The notes beneath the pieces were generated by a model. That model was given only the letters and a program-made list of their open reading frames with translations. It was not told the DNA's origin and made no database searches. A stretch of 64,000 nt of DNA from Blastopirellula sp. J2-11 (GTDB lineage: Bacteria > Planctomycetota > Planctomycetia > Pirellulales > Pirellulaceae): assembly GCF_024584705.1 (NCBI RefSeq), contig NZ_CP097384.1, positions 2,480,001-2,544,000 of the forward strand, written 5' to 3'. Of this stretch, positions 1 through 9,439 are shown one piece after another (position 1 is the stretch's first letter; every line of letters starts with the position of its first letter). The position numbers and the translations under genes are program-made.

Positions 1-993
1 CGGACCAGTTGCGAAATCGGAGTCTCCGAAGCGGCCATCGTCGCGGTGACCAGGCCTTGGCAACCTTCGTTGAACTCCGCGACCACCGTCGCGACATCCG
101 GCACTTCGCGGCCGTCGTATTCCAAGTACAAGCCGCCGCTGCCGGTAACCCGAGCCGGGAACCGCAGTCCGGTCGCTTTCATCATCTGCGTCGTGCGGTG
201 GACGAACAAGTCAGTGAACATGCCGCTGCCGAACTGCCAGAAGCGACGCCACTGAGCGAACACGGCGCGATCGAACGGTTGATCTTCGGCCAGGCCTTCA
301 TCGACCCCTAGAAAACGCTTCCAGTCGATCGTCTTGGGAGTCATCTCTTTCGACAGTTTATAGTAACGCCATTGGCCGATGTCCGAGTTGCGGAAGTACT
401 CGGTCTGATACATCAGCACTTTGCCTAGCAGGCCTGCGTCAATCTTCTCGCGAGCGGCGTCCCAGATCGGCAGACTGGTTCCCTGCACGCCGACCTGCAT
501 CACTTTGCCAGAGTCTTTCCAGACGCTGACCAGTTCGATCGCTTCTTCGACTTGCTTGACCATCGGCTTTTCGCAATAGACGTGCATGCCGCCCTTCATC
601 GCTTCGATGGCCTGAATCGCATGCCAATGGTCGGGCGTACCGATGCTCACCGCATCCAGGTTTTCTTTCTCGTACATGTCGCGAAAGTCGACGTAGCGCG
701 CGACCTTGCCGCCGTTCTCTTTTTCGATGTAGTCGGCCGCGCGATTGCGATTGTGTTCGTAAACGTCGCAAACGGCGACCAATTCGATATTGGATCCTTC
801 TTTCGCGAGAGCCGAAAGGCTCTTCACATGCGCGCCGAAGCCGCGTCCGCCGACGCCAACAAAGCCGATCCGAAGTTTTGAGTTAGCGTCGGCAGCTTGC
901 GATCGATGGGCTTGCACGGCGAGGGAGGTCGCGGCAACGCCTGCGGCGGTCGTCTTCAGAAAAGTTCGACGCGAAGCATCGAAAGAATTCATG
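1..993 (-). CDS. Gfo/Idh/MocA-family oxidoreductase, Tat-exported (3' end cut by window)
   Basis: The 331 visible codons begin at an ATG whose complement is at 991-993; the C-terminus lies beyond base 1. The N-terminus carries a twin-arginine signal (SRRTFLKTT, about residues 7-15) followed by a hydrophobic alanine-rich stretch. A Rossmann nucleotide-binding motif (GFVGVGGRG) follows the cleavage region, then DVYEHNRNRAADY, TPDHWHA and the family's EKPM motif. Such enzymes carry out NAD(P)-dependent oxidation or reduction of sugars and inositols. Planctomycetes encode many exported copies, whose substrates cannot be read from sequence. The family call is firm; the substrate is unknown. Confidence 0.93.
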
Positions 994-1439
994 GGCTGTT
1001 CTCCATTGGAAGGTTGGTGGGACATCGATAGAGGATGTTGTGTGAGGCGCCGATAGATACGGACGAGAAGGCTCGCTACTCCGAAGACGGAAAACGAGCC
1101 GCAGAACTACTTTAGTTGCATTCTCCGGCTTTCTCAATCCTCTCTCCTCTCCGTTTCCTCCAACACGGACCAATAGTCTGTCAAATCGAAGCAAGATTAC
1201 GCTGCGACTAACGAATACCAGCTTGAGCCCAACGGTTCATCGGTTGAAATTCGCCATTGAACGGGTGAAAGCCTTCATCAGAAAAGCGAAACAGCGGCGG
1301 ACTTGCAATTGGTAGAATTGCGTGCGCGGCGTTACTCAACCCTACGGCAGCGATTTCATGAGCAAAGTGGGAGTTATGCCTCGACTCCTCGACTTGCGCC
1401 GAGGGCAGACGCTTAGAGCCATGTTTGAAACGCGCCGAT
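994..1439. other. Intergenic region, 446 bp
   Basis: No convincing coding sequence lies here on either strand. It should hold the promoter of the minus-strand oxidoreductase (right part of that gene's leader) and the 3' flank of the next minus-strand gene. I see no strong hairpin with a T-run. Confidence 0.4.
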
Positions 1440-2282
1440 CTATTTCAGCGGTTGCGACTGAGGAGTGGTCGTCGCTCCGACGATGTCGTTGAAGTAACCG
1501 CGAGTTTGGGAGATCAATTGGTCGTAGTCGGTATTCTCAATTTCGAGCCCCATCAACTCGACATCGAATGCTCCCTCGTACCCAGCCGATTGCAGCGCCG
1601 TGACAATCTCCCGCAGCGGTAGTTTGCCTGAGCCGAGGGGGCGGCGATCAGGTTCGCCCATCGGCGCTTCGTCGGCGTCGGCTAGCTGGACCAGCGCCAG
1701 GTAAGGAGTCGCTTGCTTCAATTGCTCGATCAGATTCTTTTCGCCGAATAGTTGGTAGACGTCGGCGACGATCTTGAGATGGTCGCTTTCCAACTTCTTG
1801 GTCAGCTCGATCGCATCGGCGAGCGATTGTAGAAAGGTCCACTCGGCGCCTGCGGCGGGGTGCATCGGTTCGACGGCGAGCTGAATGTCATGTTCTTCGG
1901 CCAGCGGCAGCAGTTCACCCAGCGCTGACAGAAATAAGCGGCGCGCGTGATTGACGGTGTGACCACCGCGAGAGCCGCTGTGGACGACGACGATCGGCGC
2001 TTGCAGTTCGGCCGCTTGTTCGATCGCCAGCTTGCCGTCGCTCAGTGCGTCGGCAAAAGTCCGCCCATCGCTGCCGGTGAAACCGCCGGCCCAGCTTAGC
2101 GCGACCGGTTTCAGGCCATATTCTTCCAGCAGGTGGGCGCCTTTTTCGACGCCGTAGTCAACCAACTTCTGTCGCCAGACGTGCACGCCTGGGATTCCGG
2201 CCTCGGCCAGTCGCCGAGCGTCCATTTCAAAAGACCAGCGAAACGTTGTAAGTTGATTGATCGCGAGAAGCGGCACGCGCAT
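1440..2282 (-). CDS. Sugar phosphate isomerase/epimerase-like TIM-barrel protein
   Basis: 280 residues, no signal peptide, so probably cytoplasmic. It looks like the xylose isomerase-like/AP endonuclease 2 superfamily: an N-terminal FRWSFEMDARRLAEAGIPGV segment, then IVVVHSGSRGG, LAVEPMHP, IVADVYQLFG and a C-terminal FDVELMG, which fit the acidic and histidine metal ligands on successive barrel strands. The family interconverts ketoses or acts on inosose-like compounds; the substrate here is not readable. The start ATG is preceded closely by AAGGAGG. It is a stand-alone minus-strand gene. Confidence 0.88.
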   Translation of the reverse strand: MRVPLLAINQLTTFRWSFEMDARRLAEAGIPGVHVWRQKLVDYGVEKGAHLLEEYGLKPVALSWAGGFTGSDGRTFADALSDGKLAIEQAAELQAPIVVVHSGSRGGHTVNHARRLFLSALGELLPLAEEHDIQLAVEPMHPAAGAEWTFLQSLADAIELTKKLESDHLKIVADVYQLFGEKNLIEQLKQATPYLALVQLADADEAPMGEPDRRPLGSGKLPLREIVTALQSAGYEGAFDVELMGLEIENTDYDQLISQTRGYFNDIVGATTTPQSQPLK

Positions 2283-2424
2283 TGCCTCCTTGAAGTGAAT
2301 AGGTCCGATCCTTCGGCTGGCGTCTCGGAAAGTAATCGGCCAGTATAGAAAGCCGCATCGTCCTGTAAACCGCCGCTGCCTGGGGTGCTTGCTAGCGACG
2401 TTGACCGTCAGGCGACTAGGTCGA

Positions 2425-3315
2425 CTACTTGGTCAGGTCCCAAGCATCGAGCCAACGCGTTGACTGGGGCTGCATTCTAAAATCTTCGACCAACCGGCGA
2501 TGCATATCGGCGAAGTGTCCCGCGCCATAAAAGACGCCGATTTTCTTTTTGCCAGCATCCAATTGCTCGCGCAGCACCTCGAACGCCTTCGCATTTCGCT
2601 GCGAGATCAGGGTCGAGCCGTTCTTTCCTTCGATCGCTCGCATCTGGCCTTCCATGTCGTCCATTTGCGAGGCGAAGATCCGTTTCATCCGGACCTGACG
2701 ATCATCGGCCAGCAGCGCCAGCAGCATCGCTGTGTTCATATCTTCCCCTTTGGTCTGCTGGACGAGACCAGCACCCATCAAACGAGCGAACATCTGCAAG
2801 AAGCCGTCTCCCCGCTCTTCCATGTCCGCCGCCATTTCGGTGGGGCTCATATCAGCATGGACGAAATTCTCAGGCGTGTAGTCGACCTGCTCTAGCTGAA
2901 ACTCAAGCCCCAGCAAGTCTTTCATGCCGTTTTGCAGTCCGCTCACGGCGCTGCCGTTCTTTTTGGGACCCCCTTTAGGGATTCGCGTTCCTTTGGGAGC
3001 GACGATCTCGTAGAGGAGCGCGTCGTAGTTTTTGAATTCTTTATTCAGTTCGTCGTAGTACGCCTGTTCGCCGATATGAACGGCGCCGACCAGGTCGACA
3101 TAGACATCGGGCTTTTGGGGATCGACATATCGGACGATTGCCGTCTGCAACGCTTGCGGAACGCCGTTGGCGTCTTCGTGAATGCGAAGAAATGTCGGAC
3201 TCGACTTTTCCTCCGGCGTTTTTTCAGGCGTCTCCGCAGCTCGGGCCGCTAGCAGTGCGGTGGTGAACTGGAAGATTAGCGCGAGAAGGAGAGAAAAGTA
3301 GGATCGGGCGGACAT
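2425..3315 (-). CDS. Secreted TraB/TIKI-like protein
   Basis: 296 residues. The first 27 form a signal peptide ending near AARAAE. The mature part has the TraB/GumN-type pattern: a strand and histidine motif (VDLVGAVHIGEQAYY, about residues 75-90), then LLYEIVAP, and near the end GVFYGAGHFADMH. In the TraB superfamily the GxxH motifs and acidic residues form a predicted metal-dependent hydrolase site. Probable role is a periplasmic or envelope-associated hydrolase of unknown target. The gene is divergent from the envelope protein at 3612, with a shared intergenic region of about 300 bp. Confidence 0.75.
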   Translation of the reverse strand: MSARSYFSLLLALIFQFTTALLAARAAETPEKTPEEKSSPTFLRIHEDANGVPQALQTAIVRYVDPQKPDVYVDLVGAVHIGEQAYYDELNKEFKNYDALLYEIVAPKGTRIPKGGPKKNGSAVSGLQNGMKDLLGLEFQLEQVDYTPENFVHADMSPTEMAADMEERGDGFLQMFARLMGAGLVQQTKGEDMNTAMLLALLADDRQVRMKRIFASQMDDMEGQMRAIEGKNGSTLISQRNAKAFEVLREQLDAGKKKIGVFYGAGHFADMHRRLVEDFRMQPQSTRWLDAWDLTK

Positions 3316-3611
3316 CGCAATCTCCGAGGAGGATAAGAATTACCTTCTTCAATATAGGACCGACCGGCGGCAGGCTCAACGAATGAGCTGCTGTCGGGGT
3401 TAAAGTTGACTCATTTTTCCCATCTATCCCGTGTTTCCCTGTGTGGAGAGCGAGTCTGCCGATTGCGACGGTTTTTCGGTAGAGAAAGGCAATCTTACTG
3501 AACTCGCGTCAACGGGAATTCCGATACTACCGGCACAGCAGGATTTTTCCGATCAAATTGCGGCAGGCAAGCCCTCGAGCGCTGAAGCACTTTACAAGGT
3601 ATAACCGGAAC

Positions 3612-4511
3612 ATGTTGATGAACCGAAAAATGCTCTGGGGACTCCTCGTCGTAGCGTATTCGCTAGCGGCGTCGACAGCATTTGCCCAGTACGACCAAAG
3701 TTATTCCGGTTTCTACCAGCCGTTTACGGATGTGCCGGTAGAAGACTACGACTTCCAGTGGTTCGCTCCGCCGATCACCGAAGTCTATGGTCAGGATGGA
3801 GTCGATCCCAAGACCGGCCCCTTCTTTGACTATCACCGCTTCTATGTGAATGTCACCCGCGGTGAAGCGGCCCCTGACAATAGCCAAGGGGATGTTACCT
3901 GGGGCAACAAGATTGACGCCGGCTGGATGTCGGACGAAGGTCACGGCTGGTTGCTGTCGACCTTGCACATCGATGGCCCGCAAGTCGCCGAACGCAATGT
4001 TGGTTCGACCATCAGTGTCGGATTGAACAAGGTCTGGCGTTTGGATCAGTACCATAGCGGCTGTTGGTTTGAACCGATGATCGGCGTTCGCTACTTCCAA
4101 TTCAAAGATCAATCGCTGCGAGTCAGCTACTTTACCTTTCCAATCTCGGGGCGTATCCTCGCGATCGACAACGAGCTGGCCATGGAAAACAACATGTTGC
4201 TGGGGCAGTTGGGCGGTCGGGTGTACACGCATCGCGGTCATTGGAAATTGTATGGCGAAGCTCAAGTCATGGCCGGTAACAACTGGGTCTATCGCATGAA
4301 CCAGGATGACACCTACTCAACCGGCGTGGTCGGCGGCGAGTGGACGATTGGCGCCGCCTATTACCTGACTCGTGAAATCGCGATCGACATCAACTGGAAC
4401 ACGATCTATATGGGACGCGGCGTCGGTCGTAACCCTTACGCATCGAGCGGTGATCAACAGCAGTCGCTCTTCATGAGCGGCGTCGGCTTCGGGTTCACCT
4501 TCCATCGTTAA
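3612..4511 (+). CDS. Exported envelope protein, probable outer-membrane beta-barrel
   Basis: The reading frame is open from 3558, but ATG 3612 (or 3618) gives a clean signal peptide: two positive residues, a hydrophobic core, then AASTAFAQ. The remaining roughly 275 residues are rich in Tyr, Trp, Gly and alternating hydrophobic residues. The C-terminus ends ...GVGFGFTFHR, typical of a beta-barrel with repeated strands. Planctomycetes have many such barrel-like proteins (compare the BBP7 family), but I cannot assign it to one. It is a single-gene unit: a strong terminator follows 26 bases after the stop. Porin-like or structural function is inferred. Confidence 0.72.
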   Translation: MLMNRKMLWGLLVVAYSLAASTAFAQYDQSYSGFYQPFTDVPVEDYDFQWFAPPITEVYGQDGVDPKTGPFFDYHRFYVNVTRGEAAPDNSQGDVTWGNKIDAGWMSDEGHGWLLSTLHIDGPQVAERNVGSTISVGLNKVWRLDQYHSGCWFEPMIGVRYFQFKDQSLRVSYFTFPISGRILAIDNELAMENNMLLGQLGGRVYTHRGHWKLYGEAQVMAGNNWVYRMNQDDTYSTGVVGGEWTIGAAYYLTREIAIDINWNTIYMGRGVGRNPYASSGDQQQSLFMSGVGFGFTFHR

Positions 4512-4536
4512 GCGATAGCGACAGTAAGATCCAATG

Positions 4537-4567
4537 AAAAAGGACGGCCAATGGGCCGTCCTTTTTT
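4537..4567 (+). terminator. Intrinsic terminator after the envelope protein
   Basis: A 13-bp perfect stem (AAAAAGGACGGCC, 4537-4549, with GGCCGTCCTTTTTT from 4554), loop AATG, and a T6 tail. The A-run on the left makes it work in both directions, so it may also end the convergent minus-strand gene that stops at 4607. Confidence 0.93.
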
Positions 4568-4606
4568 GCTGCGCGGTAAGCAATTTTTTACCATCGCCCG
4601 AATCGC

Positions 4607-7600
4607 CTACGCCGAAACGTTGGCGCCGCCGTTGCTTAAGAAGTCCGAGTCTTCGCTGCGAATGTCTTCGCACAACTGACGCAGGATGTTGATCGTGCTG
4701 CGAATCTGAGCCTCGGTATGCTCCGAGTTGATAAAGAAACGCAACCGCGCCGCCGATTCGTCCACCGCCGGGTAGATGATCGGGCGGACGTTGATTCCTT
4801 GCAGCAGCATTCGCTGGGCGACGAACATCGTCATCATCGAGTCTCCCAGAATCACCGGTACGATCGGCGTCTGCCGACTGCGGCCGGTGTCGAGACCCGC
4901 CTGACGTGCGATCCGCAGGAACACCTCGGCGTTGCGATGCAACGAAGTGACTCGCTGCGGCTCTTCAGCAAGGATTTTCAGCGCTTCTAAAGCGGCCGCC
5001 GCGCTCGAGGGAGGCATGCCGACGCTGAAGACAAAACCGGGCGCCGTATATTTCAGGTACTCGACCAGGTCTGCGCTGCCGGCGATGTAGCCGCCGCAGC
5101 TTCCCAACGCTTTGCTGAGCGTGCCCATCCAGATATCAACGTCGCCGGGCTCCACTTTGTAATGCTCGGCGATACCGCGGCCGGTGGCGCCCATCGTGCC
5201 GATCGAATGCGCTTCGTCGACCATCAGCCACGCTTTGTGACGTTTTTTGATCTCAATAAAACGGGGCAAGTCGGGGAAATCCCCTTCCATCCCAAAGACC
5301 CCTTCGGTGACGATCAAAACGCGGCGGTAGTCGCGGCGGATATCGTGCAGGATCTGGTCCAGCTCTTCCCAATCGTTGTGCGGAAAGGGACGACGACGTG
5401 CGCCGCTCAGACTAGCGCCTTGGATGATGCTGTTATGGGCCAACGAGTCATGCAGAACCAGATCGCCGGTTCGAACCAGGTGCCCGATCGTCGTTTCGTT
5501 GGTCGCATGCCCTCCTAACATCGCCACGGCGGCGTCGACGCCTACCCAATTCGCGATCGCCTGTTCTAGCTCGGCGTGAATTGGGCGTTCGCCAGAGACG
5601 AGACGACTGGCCGATACGCTGGCGCCATATTGATCGATCGCTTGTTTGGCCGCTTCGCAAACGCGTGGATGTTGGGCCAGGCCAAGATAGTTGTATCCGG
5701 CGAAATTGACCAATTCGACGCCGTTGATGGTGGTCATGTTGCCGGTCGCTTTGTCGTGCGACTGGAAATAAGGGTTCGGCATTCCCAACGCTTCCAATTC
5801 ATCCGACGTCTGTTTTACCTGGCGATATTCAGGCAACGCCGAGAAGCTGTACATTTCGGCCGGGACGTCGTCGGCAATCGCTTGCGAACGGGGTTCGCCG
5901 CCGAGATAGATCTCGACCGCTTCCGAAACTTCGCGGCACGTCTTGAGCGTCGGCAAGATATGATCCGGAAACTGAACGCCGTAGGCGTCTTCGATCGATG
6001 CGATGATTTCCATCCGCTCGAGCGAATCGAGTCCGATCGCCAGCAAGTCGGTATTCAGATCTAGATTCGTCGCGCGTTCTTTTGCGACGGTATGAATTTT
6101 TTCCAGCACCAGCTGCGTCGTGCGATCGCGTAGTTCGGGATCGGATACCGCCATTCCCTCGGCGTCGGCTCGAGCCAACTCCAATTGCGAGCGACGAAGC
6201 CGCACTTTGCGGACTTCATCCAGCAGATGGGCTTCGTCCCAACTGACCCAGCGATCGACAATCGACAACACGTTTTGCAAAAAGTGATTGCGGCATGCGT
6301 GACGCTGAATCTTGCCGCTAGACGTTTTGGGGATCGAGCCGCGGCGAATCAAAGCGACGCCGTCGACCGCCATTTCATGCTCCAACGCAACTTCCTTACG
6401 GATCGCGCTGATGATCTGGCCGTAGTCTTTTTGACGCAGTCGCGGCGCTTCGGCAATGACGACTAACCGCTCTTTGCCCGCGATTTCGGCGGAAAATGCG
6501 GCGGCTGTTGAATTTTCGAGCAGCTCGTGCGAAGCGCAGACCGTCGCTTCGATATCTTGCGGGTACCGATTCACGCCGCGGACGATGATCAAGTCTTTCA
6601 GGCGGCCGGTGACGAATAGCTCCCCATCCTGCATGAAGCCGAGATCGCCGGTTCGCAGATAGGGGCCGGCGTTGGTGTCGGCCAAATGGGCGCGAAAACA
6701 ACGCTGCGTATCTTCTTCGTTCCGCCAATAACCTTTGGCGATGCTCGGTCCAGCAATCCAGATTTCGCCCACTTTGTTGAAGGGCTGCTGGAGCATCGTT
6801 TCGGGATCGACGATCAAAATCTCTTGGTCAGGCAGACAGTTTCCACAGCCAACAATCGGGCGTGCGCCCGCTTCGTCTGGGTCCGCGTCGACGACCAATC
6901 CTTGATCCAGGACATCGCCGTCCACCGTACGGATGACGGGAGGGCTCTTTTTCAGACCGCCCGAGATGATCAGGGTCGCTTCGGCCATGCCGTAGCAAGG
7001 ATAAAACGCTTCGCGACGGAAACCGCATGGTTCAAACGCCTCGGTAAAGCGGTCGAGCGTTTCGGGTTTGATCGGCTCGGCGCCGTTGAACGCGAGTTCC
7101 CAACTAGAAAGATCGAGCTTGTCTTTTTGCTCTGAAGTGATCTTATTGACGCACAATTCGTACGCAAAGTTGGGACCGCCGCTGACGGTCGCCTGACTTT
7201 TGGTGATCGCTCGCAACCAACGAAACGGTTGCTGCAGAAACGCCATCGGTGACATCAAGATCGTCGGCTGCCCGATCTGCATCGGTTGCAGCACGCCGCC
7301 GATTAGACCCATGTCGTGATACATCGGCAGCCAGAAAACTGCCCGCATACTGCGAGTATGCTCAAAGGCGTACGAGATCAACGCCGAATTGTGCATCATA
7401 TTGCTGTGCGACAGCATGACCCCTTTGGGGGTGCCGGTCGAGCCGGACGTGTATTGCAAAAAGGCGAGCGTCTTTTCGTCAATGTCGGGCATGCGCCACT
7501 GATCGGCTTCGACCAGCTTTTCGCTGTCGGTCGCCAGCCAATGGATCTGCTTCAAGTGAGGCGTCTCATCCAGCATCGGCGTCACGCGATCCAGCACGTC

Positions 7601-7981
7601 GCTGGTCGTCAGCGCAATTTTCGCTTGGGCGTCATCGGCGATCGCCTGGATGCGCACCATGTTGCGGTTGCGGCGCGGCGGATAAGCCGGAACTGCCACG
7701 GCGCCGGCGTATAAGCAGGCGTAAAATGCGGTAATAAACTCCATGCCGGGCGCAAACAACAGCAGCGCGCGCTCACCCTGCATGTTGAGCGCTTGCATGC
7801 GAGCCGCCAGCGCACGAGCCGCCAGATCGAGCTGCGCATAGGTCATCTCGAGTTTCTCGTCTTCCCCGTCAACGAGATAGGCATAAGCGACTTGCGGGCC
7901 CTGATGTTCCGCCCGATAACGCAGTCGATCAACGACGGTTGATGTCGGGGGGGAAAACGAACCAGCAGATTCGGTTGTCAC
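4607..7981 (-). CDS. Fusion protein: fatty acyl-AMP ligase - acyl carrier protein - alpha-oxoamine synthase
   Basis: 1124 residues. Residues about 15-580 are an adenylate-forming domain: YTSGSTGTPKG at 177-187, YGMAEAT near 330, RTGDLG near 443, and catalytic-type Lys in PKTSSGK at 557. The YPPRR segment near 100-104 resembles fatty acyl-AMP ligases. Residues about 620-695 are a carrier protein with LDSLE, Ser653 being the predicted phosphopantetheine site. Residues about 735-1100 are a PLP alpha-oxoamine synthase (BioF/serine palmitoyltransferase/HemA fold): His849 in SLAHNS, VDEAHS at 921-926, and GTLSKALGS with PLP Lys957. Expected chemistry: activate a fatty acid, load it on the carrier, then condense it with an amino acid to an amino-ketone lipid precursor. 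The GTG start has GGAGG at 7992-7996. Product identity is inference. Confidence 0.93.
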   Translation of the reverse strand: MTTESAGSFSPPTSTVVDRLRYRAEHQGPQVAYAYLVDGEDEKLEMTYAQLDLAARALAARMQALNMQGERALLLFAPGMEFITAFYACLYAGAVAVPAYPPRRNRNMVRIQAIADDAQAKIALTTSDVLDRVTPMLDETPHLKQIHWLATDSEKLVEADQWRMPDIDEKTLAFLQYTSGSTGTPKGVMLSHSNMMHNSALISYAFEHTRSMRAVFWLPMYHDMGLIGGVLQPMQIGQPTILMSPMAFLQQPFRWLRAITKSQATVSGGPNFAYELCVNKITSEQKDKLDLSSWELAFNGAEPIKPETLDRFTEAFEPCGFRREAFYPCYGMAEATLIISGGLKKSPPVIRTVDGDVLDQGLVVDADPDEAGARPIVGCGNCLPDQEILIVDPETMLQQPFNKVGEIWIAGPSIAKGYWRNEEDTQRCFRAHLADTNAGPYLRTGDLGFMQDGELFVTGRLKDLIIVRGVNRYPQDIEATVCASHELLENSTAAAFSAEIAGKERLVVIAEAPRLRQKDYGQIISAIRKEVALEHEMAVDGVALIRRGSIPKTSSGKIQRHACRNHFLQNVLSIVDRWVSWDEAHLLDEVRKVRLRRSQLELARADAEGMAVSDPELRDRTTQLVLEKIHTVAKERATNLDLNTDLLAIGLDSLERMEIIASIEDAYGVQFPDHILPTLKTCREVSEAVEIYLGGEPRSQAIADDVPAEMYSFSALPEYRQVKQTSDELEALGMPNPYFQSHDKATGNMTTINGVELVNFAGYNYLGLAQHPRVCEAAKQAIDQYGASVSASRLVSGERPIHAELEQAIANWVGVDAAVAMLGGHATNETTIGHLVRTGDLVLHDSLAHNSIIQGASLSGARRRPFPHNDWEELDQILHDIRRDYRRVLIVTEGVFGMEGDFPDLPRFIEIKKRHKAWLMVDEAHSIGTMGATGRGIAEHYKVEPGDVDIWMGTLSKALGSCGGYIAGSADLVEYLKYTAPGFVFSVGMPPSSAAAALEALKILAEEPQRVTSLHRNAEVFLRIARQAGLDTGRSRQTPIVPVILGDSMMTMFVAQRMLLQGINVRPIIYPAVDESAARLRFFINSEHTEAQIRSTINILRQLCEDIRSEDSDFLSNGGANVSA

Positions 7982-8283
7982 GCGGCTATCGCCTCCGCAG
8001 TAAGGGAAAGACCAAATACCGGGCGCCGTCGGGAGTTGGCGCTGGCAGGATATATAGAGTTAGATCGGCGTACTGGTGTTAACTGTTTTAACCAAGCTGC
8101 GCAACCTTACGGCCAGGAAGCTTGGGTAGACTGAACCGGCATTTTATGGGATTTCTCGTCGCTGTCGAAGAAGCGTGCAGCGGAATCGAAGCCGGAAAGT
8201 TGATTTAACCGGAAGAAATTCGAGAATCGTGTTCGGATTGCGCCAAGAAGCAAAGTTTGCCTAAGCGTTCAGCTCTCGCCAAG
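7982..8283. other. Intergenic region, about 300 bp
   Basis: Leader and promoter region of the minus-strand lipid-biosynthesis fusion gene; its ribosome binding site (complement of CCTCC) is at 7992-7996. Nothing else is recognisable. Confidence 0.4.
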
Positions 8284-8511
8284 CTACGCCCAGCCGAGCC
8301 CGCTCGCCTTCTGCATCCGCTTTTCGTAGTCGCCGATCAACCCGCCGATGATATCCCACCCTTCTGGGCGACGTACTTCGATATCCCCTTGTTGATTGAT
8401 GCGAACGATCGTCGTTTCGTTAACGCCGGCCTTCGCCAGTTCGTCGGGGCTCAGTTCGTCTTCGTGCAGAGCGCCAATCAGCGTTCCGCCGGTCATCTCG
8501 ATAAATTTCAT
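8284..8511 (-). CDS. Small conserved-looking protein of unknown function
   Basis: 75 residues if started at the ATG at 8511 (a longer frame to 8616 is open but its extra N-terminus looks non-coding). Acidic and polar, with no membrane segment or signal peptide. The segment DELAKAGVNETTIVRINQQGDIEVRRPEGWDIIGGLIGDYEKR, given here only by its features, resembles a short beta-strand/helix fold; no family is recognised. It sits just outside the last attC site, so it marks the chromosome side of the integron. Confidence 0.6.
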   Translation of the reverse strand: MKFIEMTGGTLIGALHEDELSPDELAKAGVNETTIVRINQQGDIEVRRPEGWDIIGGLIGDYEKRMQKASGLGWA

Positions 8512-8809
8512 AGAATCGCTAACTACCCCGCACAGGAAGATCGGAGGCGACGCAATCGCGTCACCAATCCAAGCATCATTATCCTCGATCAGTCGCCAAA
8601 ATCCAAGCCGGCGCATTGCGGGGGGCCGCGATTGGTTTTCCCACTATTTGTGGGGAGGACAAAAGGTTCAAATCGTGGCGCGAAGGCGACTGTTGGCAGG
8701 ATTTGAACCTTTCTTGGTCATGGCTTTTAGAATTGACGATCGGATCGATGCAACTTAGGGCAAGTTGATCTCCTTCCCAGGACACGCGATCCTAAGCAGC
8801 GAACGACTG
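8512..8809. other. Non-coding stretch between the integron and the flanking gene
   Basis: About 300 bp with no supported gene. It contains a 13-bp perfect inverted repeat, AAAGGTTCAAATC at 8662-8674 with its complement at 8700-8712, separated by 25 bases. No T-run follows, so it is not a typical terminator. Confidence 0.45.
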
Positions 8810-8889
8810 CGATAACCCGGTCGGCGCGGTTGTTCTACCATTGTCGAAACGCCCGGATTCGCCGACTCGGATGCATTTTTTTGTTATCC
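8810..8889 (-). repeat. attC site, distal end of the cassette array
   Basis: Outer boxes CGATAAC (8810-8816) and GTTATCC (8883-8889). The inner arms CCGGTCGGCG and CGCCGACTCGG pair except for one unpaired T in the right arm, the extrahelical base typical of attC. Length 80 bp. This is the site of the last cassette (gene 8895-9302) and the left boundary of the array. Confidence 0.82.
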
Positions 8890-8894
8890 GACGA

Positions 8895-9302
8895 TTACCC
8901 GTCCGAGTCTTTAAACCAACGCTCGTAAACTAGACCGGTCGGTAGCGGCCATAGTTCCGGGTAATCTTTATGCAGTTCCTTTATCTTGCCACCAGTGTAG
9001 GTTCCGTAATGGAACGGCAGCAGTCGCAGTTCTTGTCCCGAATTGCGCTCGGTGTTAACGATTCTCTCTTCGCAGCCTCCGAAACGGGCGTGTCGCGGAA
9101 GTTGCGGTCGCAAGAATCGGCGATTCTTCTTGTCCGTCTCAAAGTCAACCGTGACATCGTTGGTCAGTTGCGGATTAATGGACTCAACGTCGGCGAACTT
9201 ACGGCCAATCTTCACAATGCGCACGGGGAAGAACTTGTCGGTCGCTGGATCGACGCAATACGTGATGTCGTTGACAGTGTATCCCTCGAATTCGTCAGCC
9301 AT
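8895..9302 (-). CDS. Integron cassette protein, unknown function (135 aa)
   Basis: Open frame from ATG at 9302 to a stop six bases before the right edge of the distal attC. The protein is soluble and rich in charged and aromatic residues: it starts MADEFEGYTVNDITY, has a middle with DFETDKKNRRFLRP, and ends with LPTGLVYERWFKDSDG. No family is recognised. Tight packing between two attC sites is what supports it as a cassette gene. Confidence 0.68.
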   Translation of the reverse strand: MADEFEGYTVNDITYCVDPATDKFFPVRIVKIGRKFADVESINPQLTNDVTVDFETDKKNRRFLRPQLPRHARFGGCEERIVNTERNSGQELRLLPFHYGTYTGGKIKELHKDYPELWPLPTGLVYERWFKDSDG

Positions 9303-9332
9303 TGTTGATGTCAGTGCGTGACACTCTTTGTC

Positions 9333-9422
9333 GGATAACGTCCACGATCACCGGGCCGCCGGAGCGATCGTTCCATTCAAAGCACGCGTGTTGGCGGCTC
9401 TGCGTGCATCGTGTTGTTCTCC
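9333..9422 (-). repeat. attC site
   Basis: Boxes GGATAAC (9333-9339) and GTTCTCC (9416-9422). Inner arms GGGCCGCC... and ...GGCGGCTC pair with an extra T on the right. 90 bp, close to the other sites in length and layout. Confidence 0.8.
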
Positions 9423-9439
9423 CGCTTTCTGAAAGGCTA

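Noticed and set aside
8690-8715. GGTTCAAATCCTGC-type T-arm-like sequence (minus strand)
   Set aside because: It belongs to an inverted repeat and lacks the other tRNA arms.
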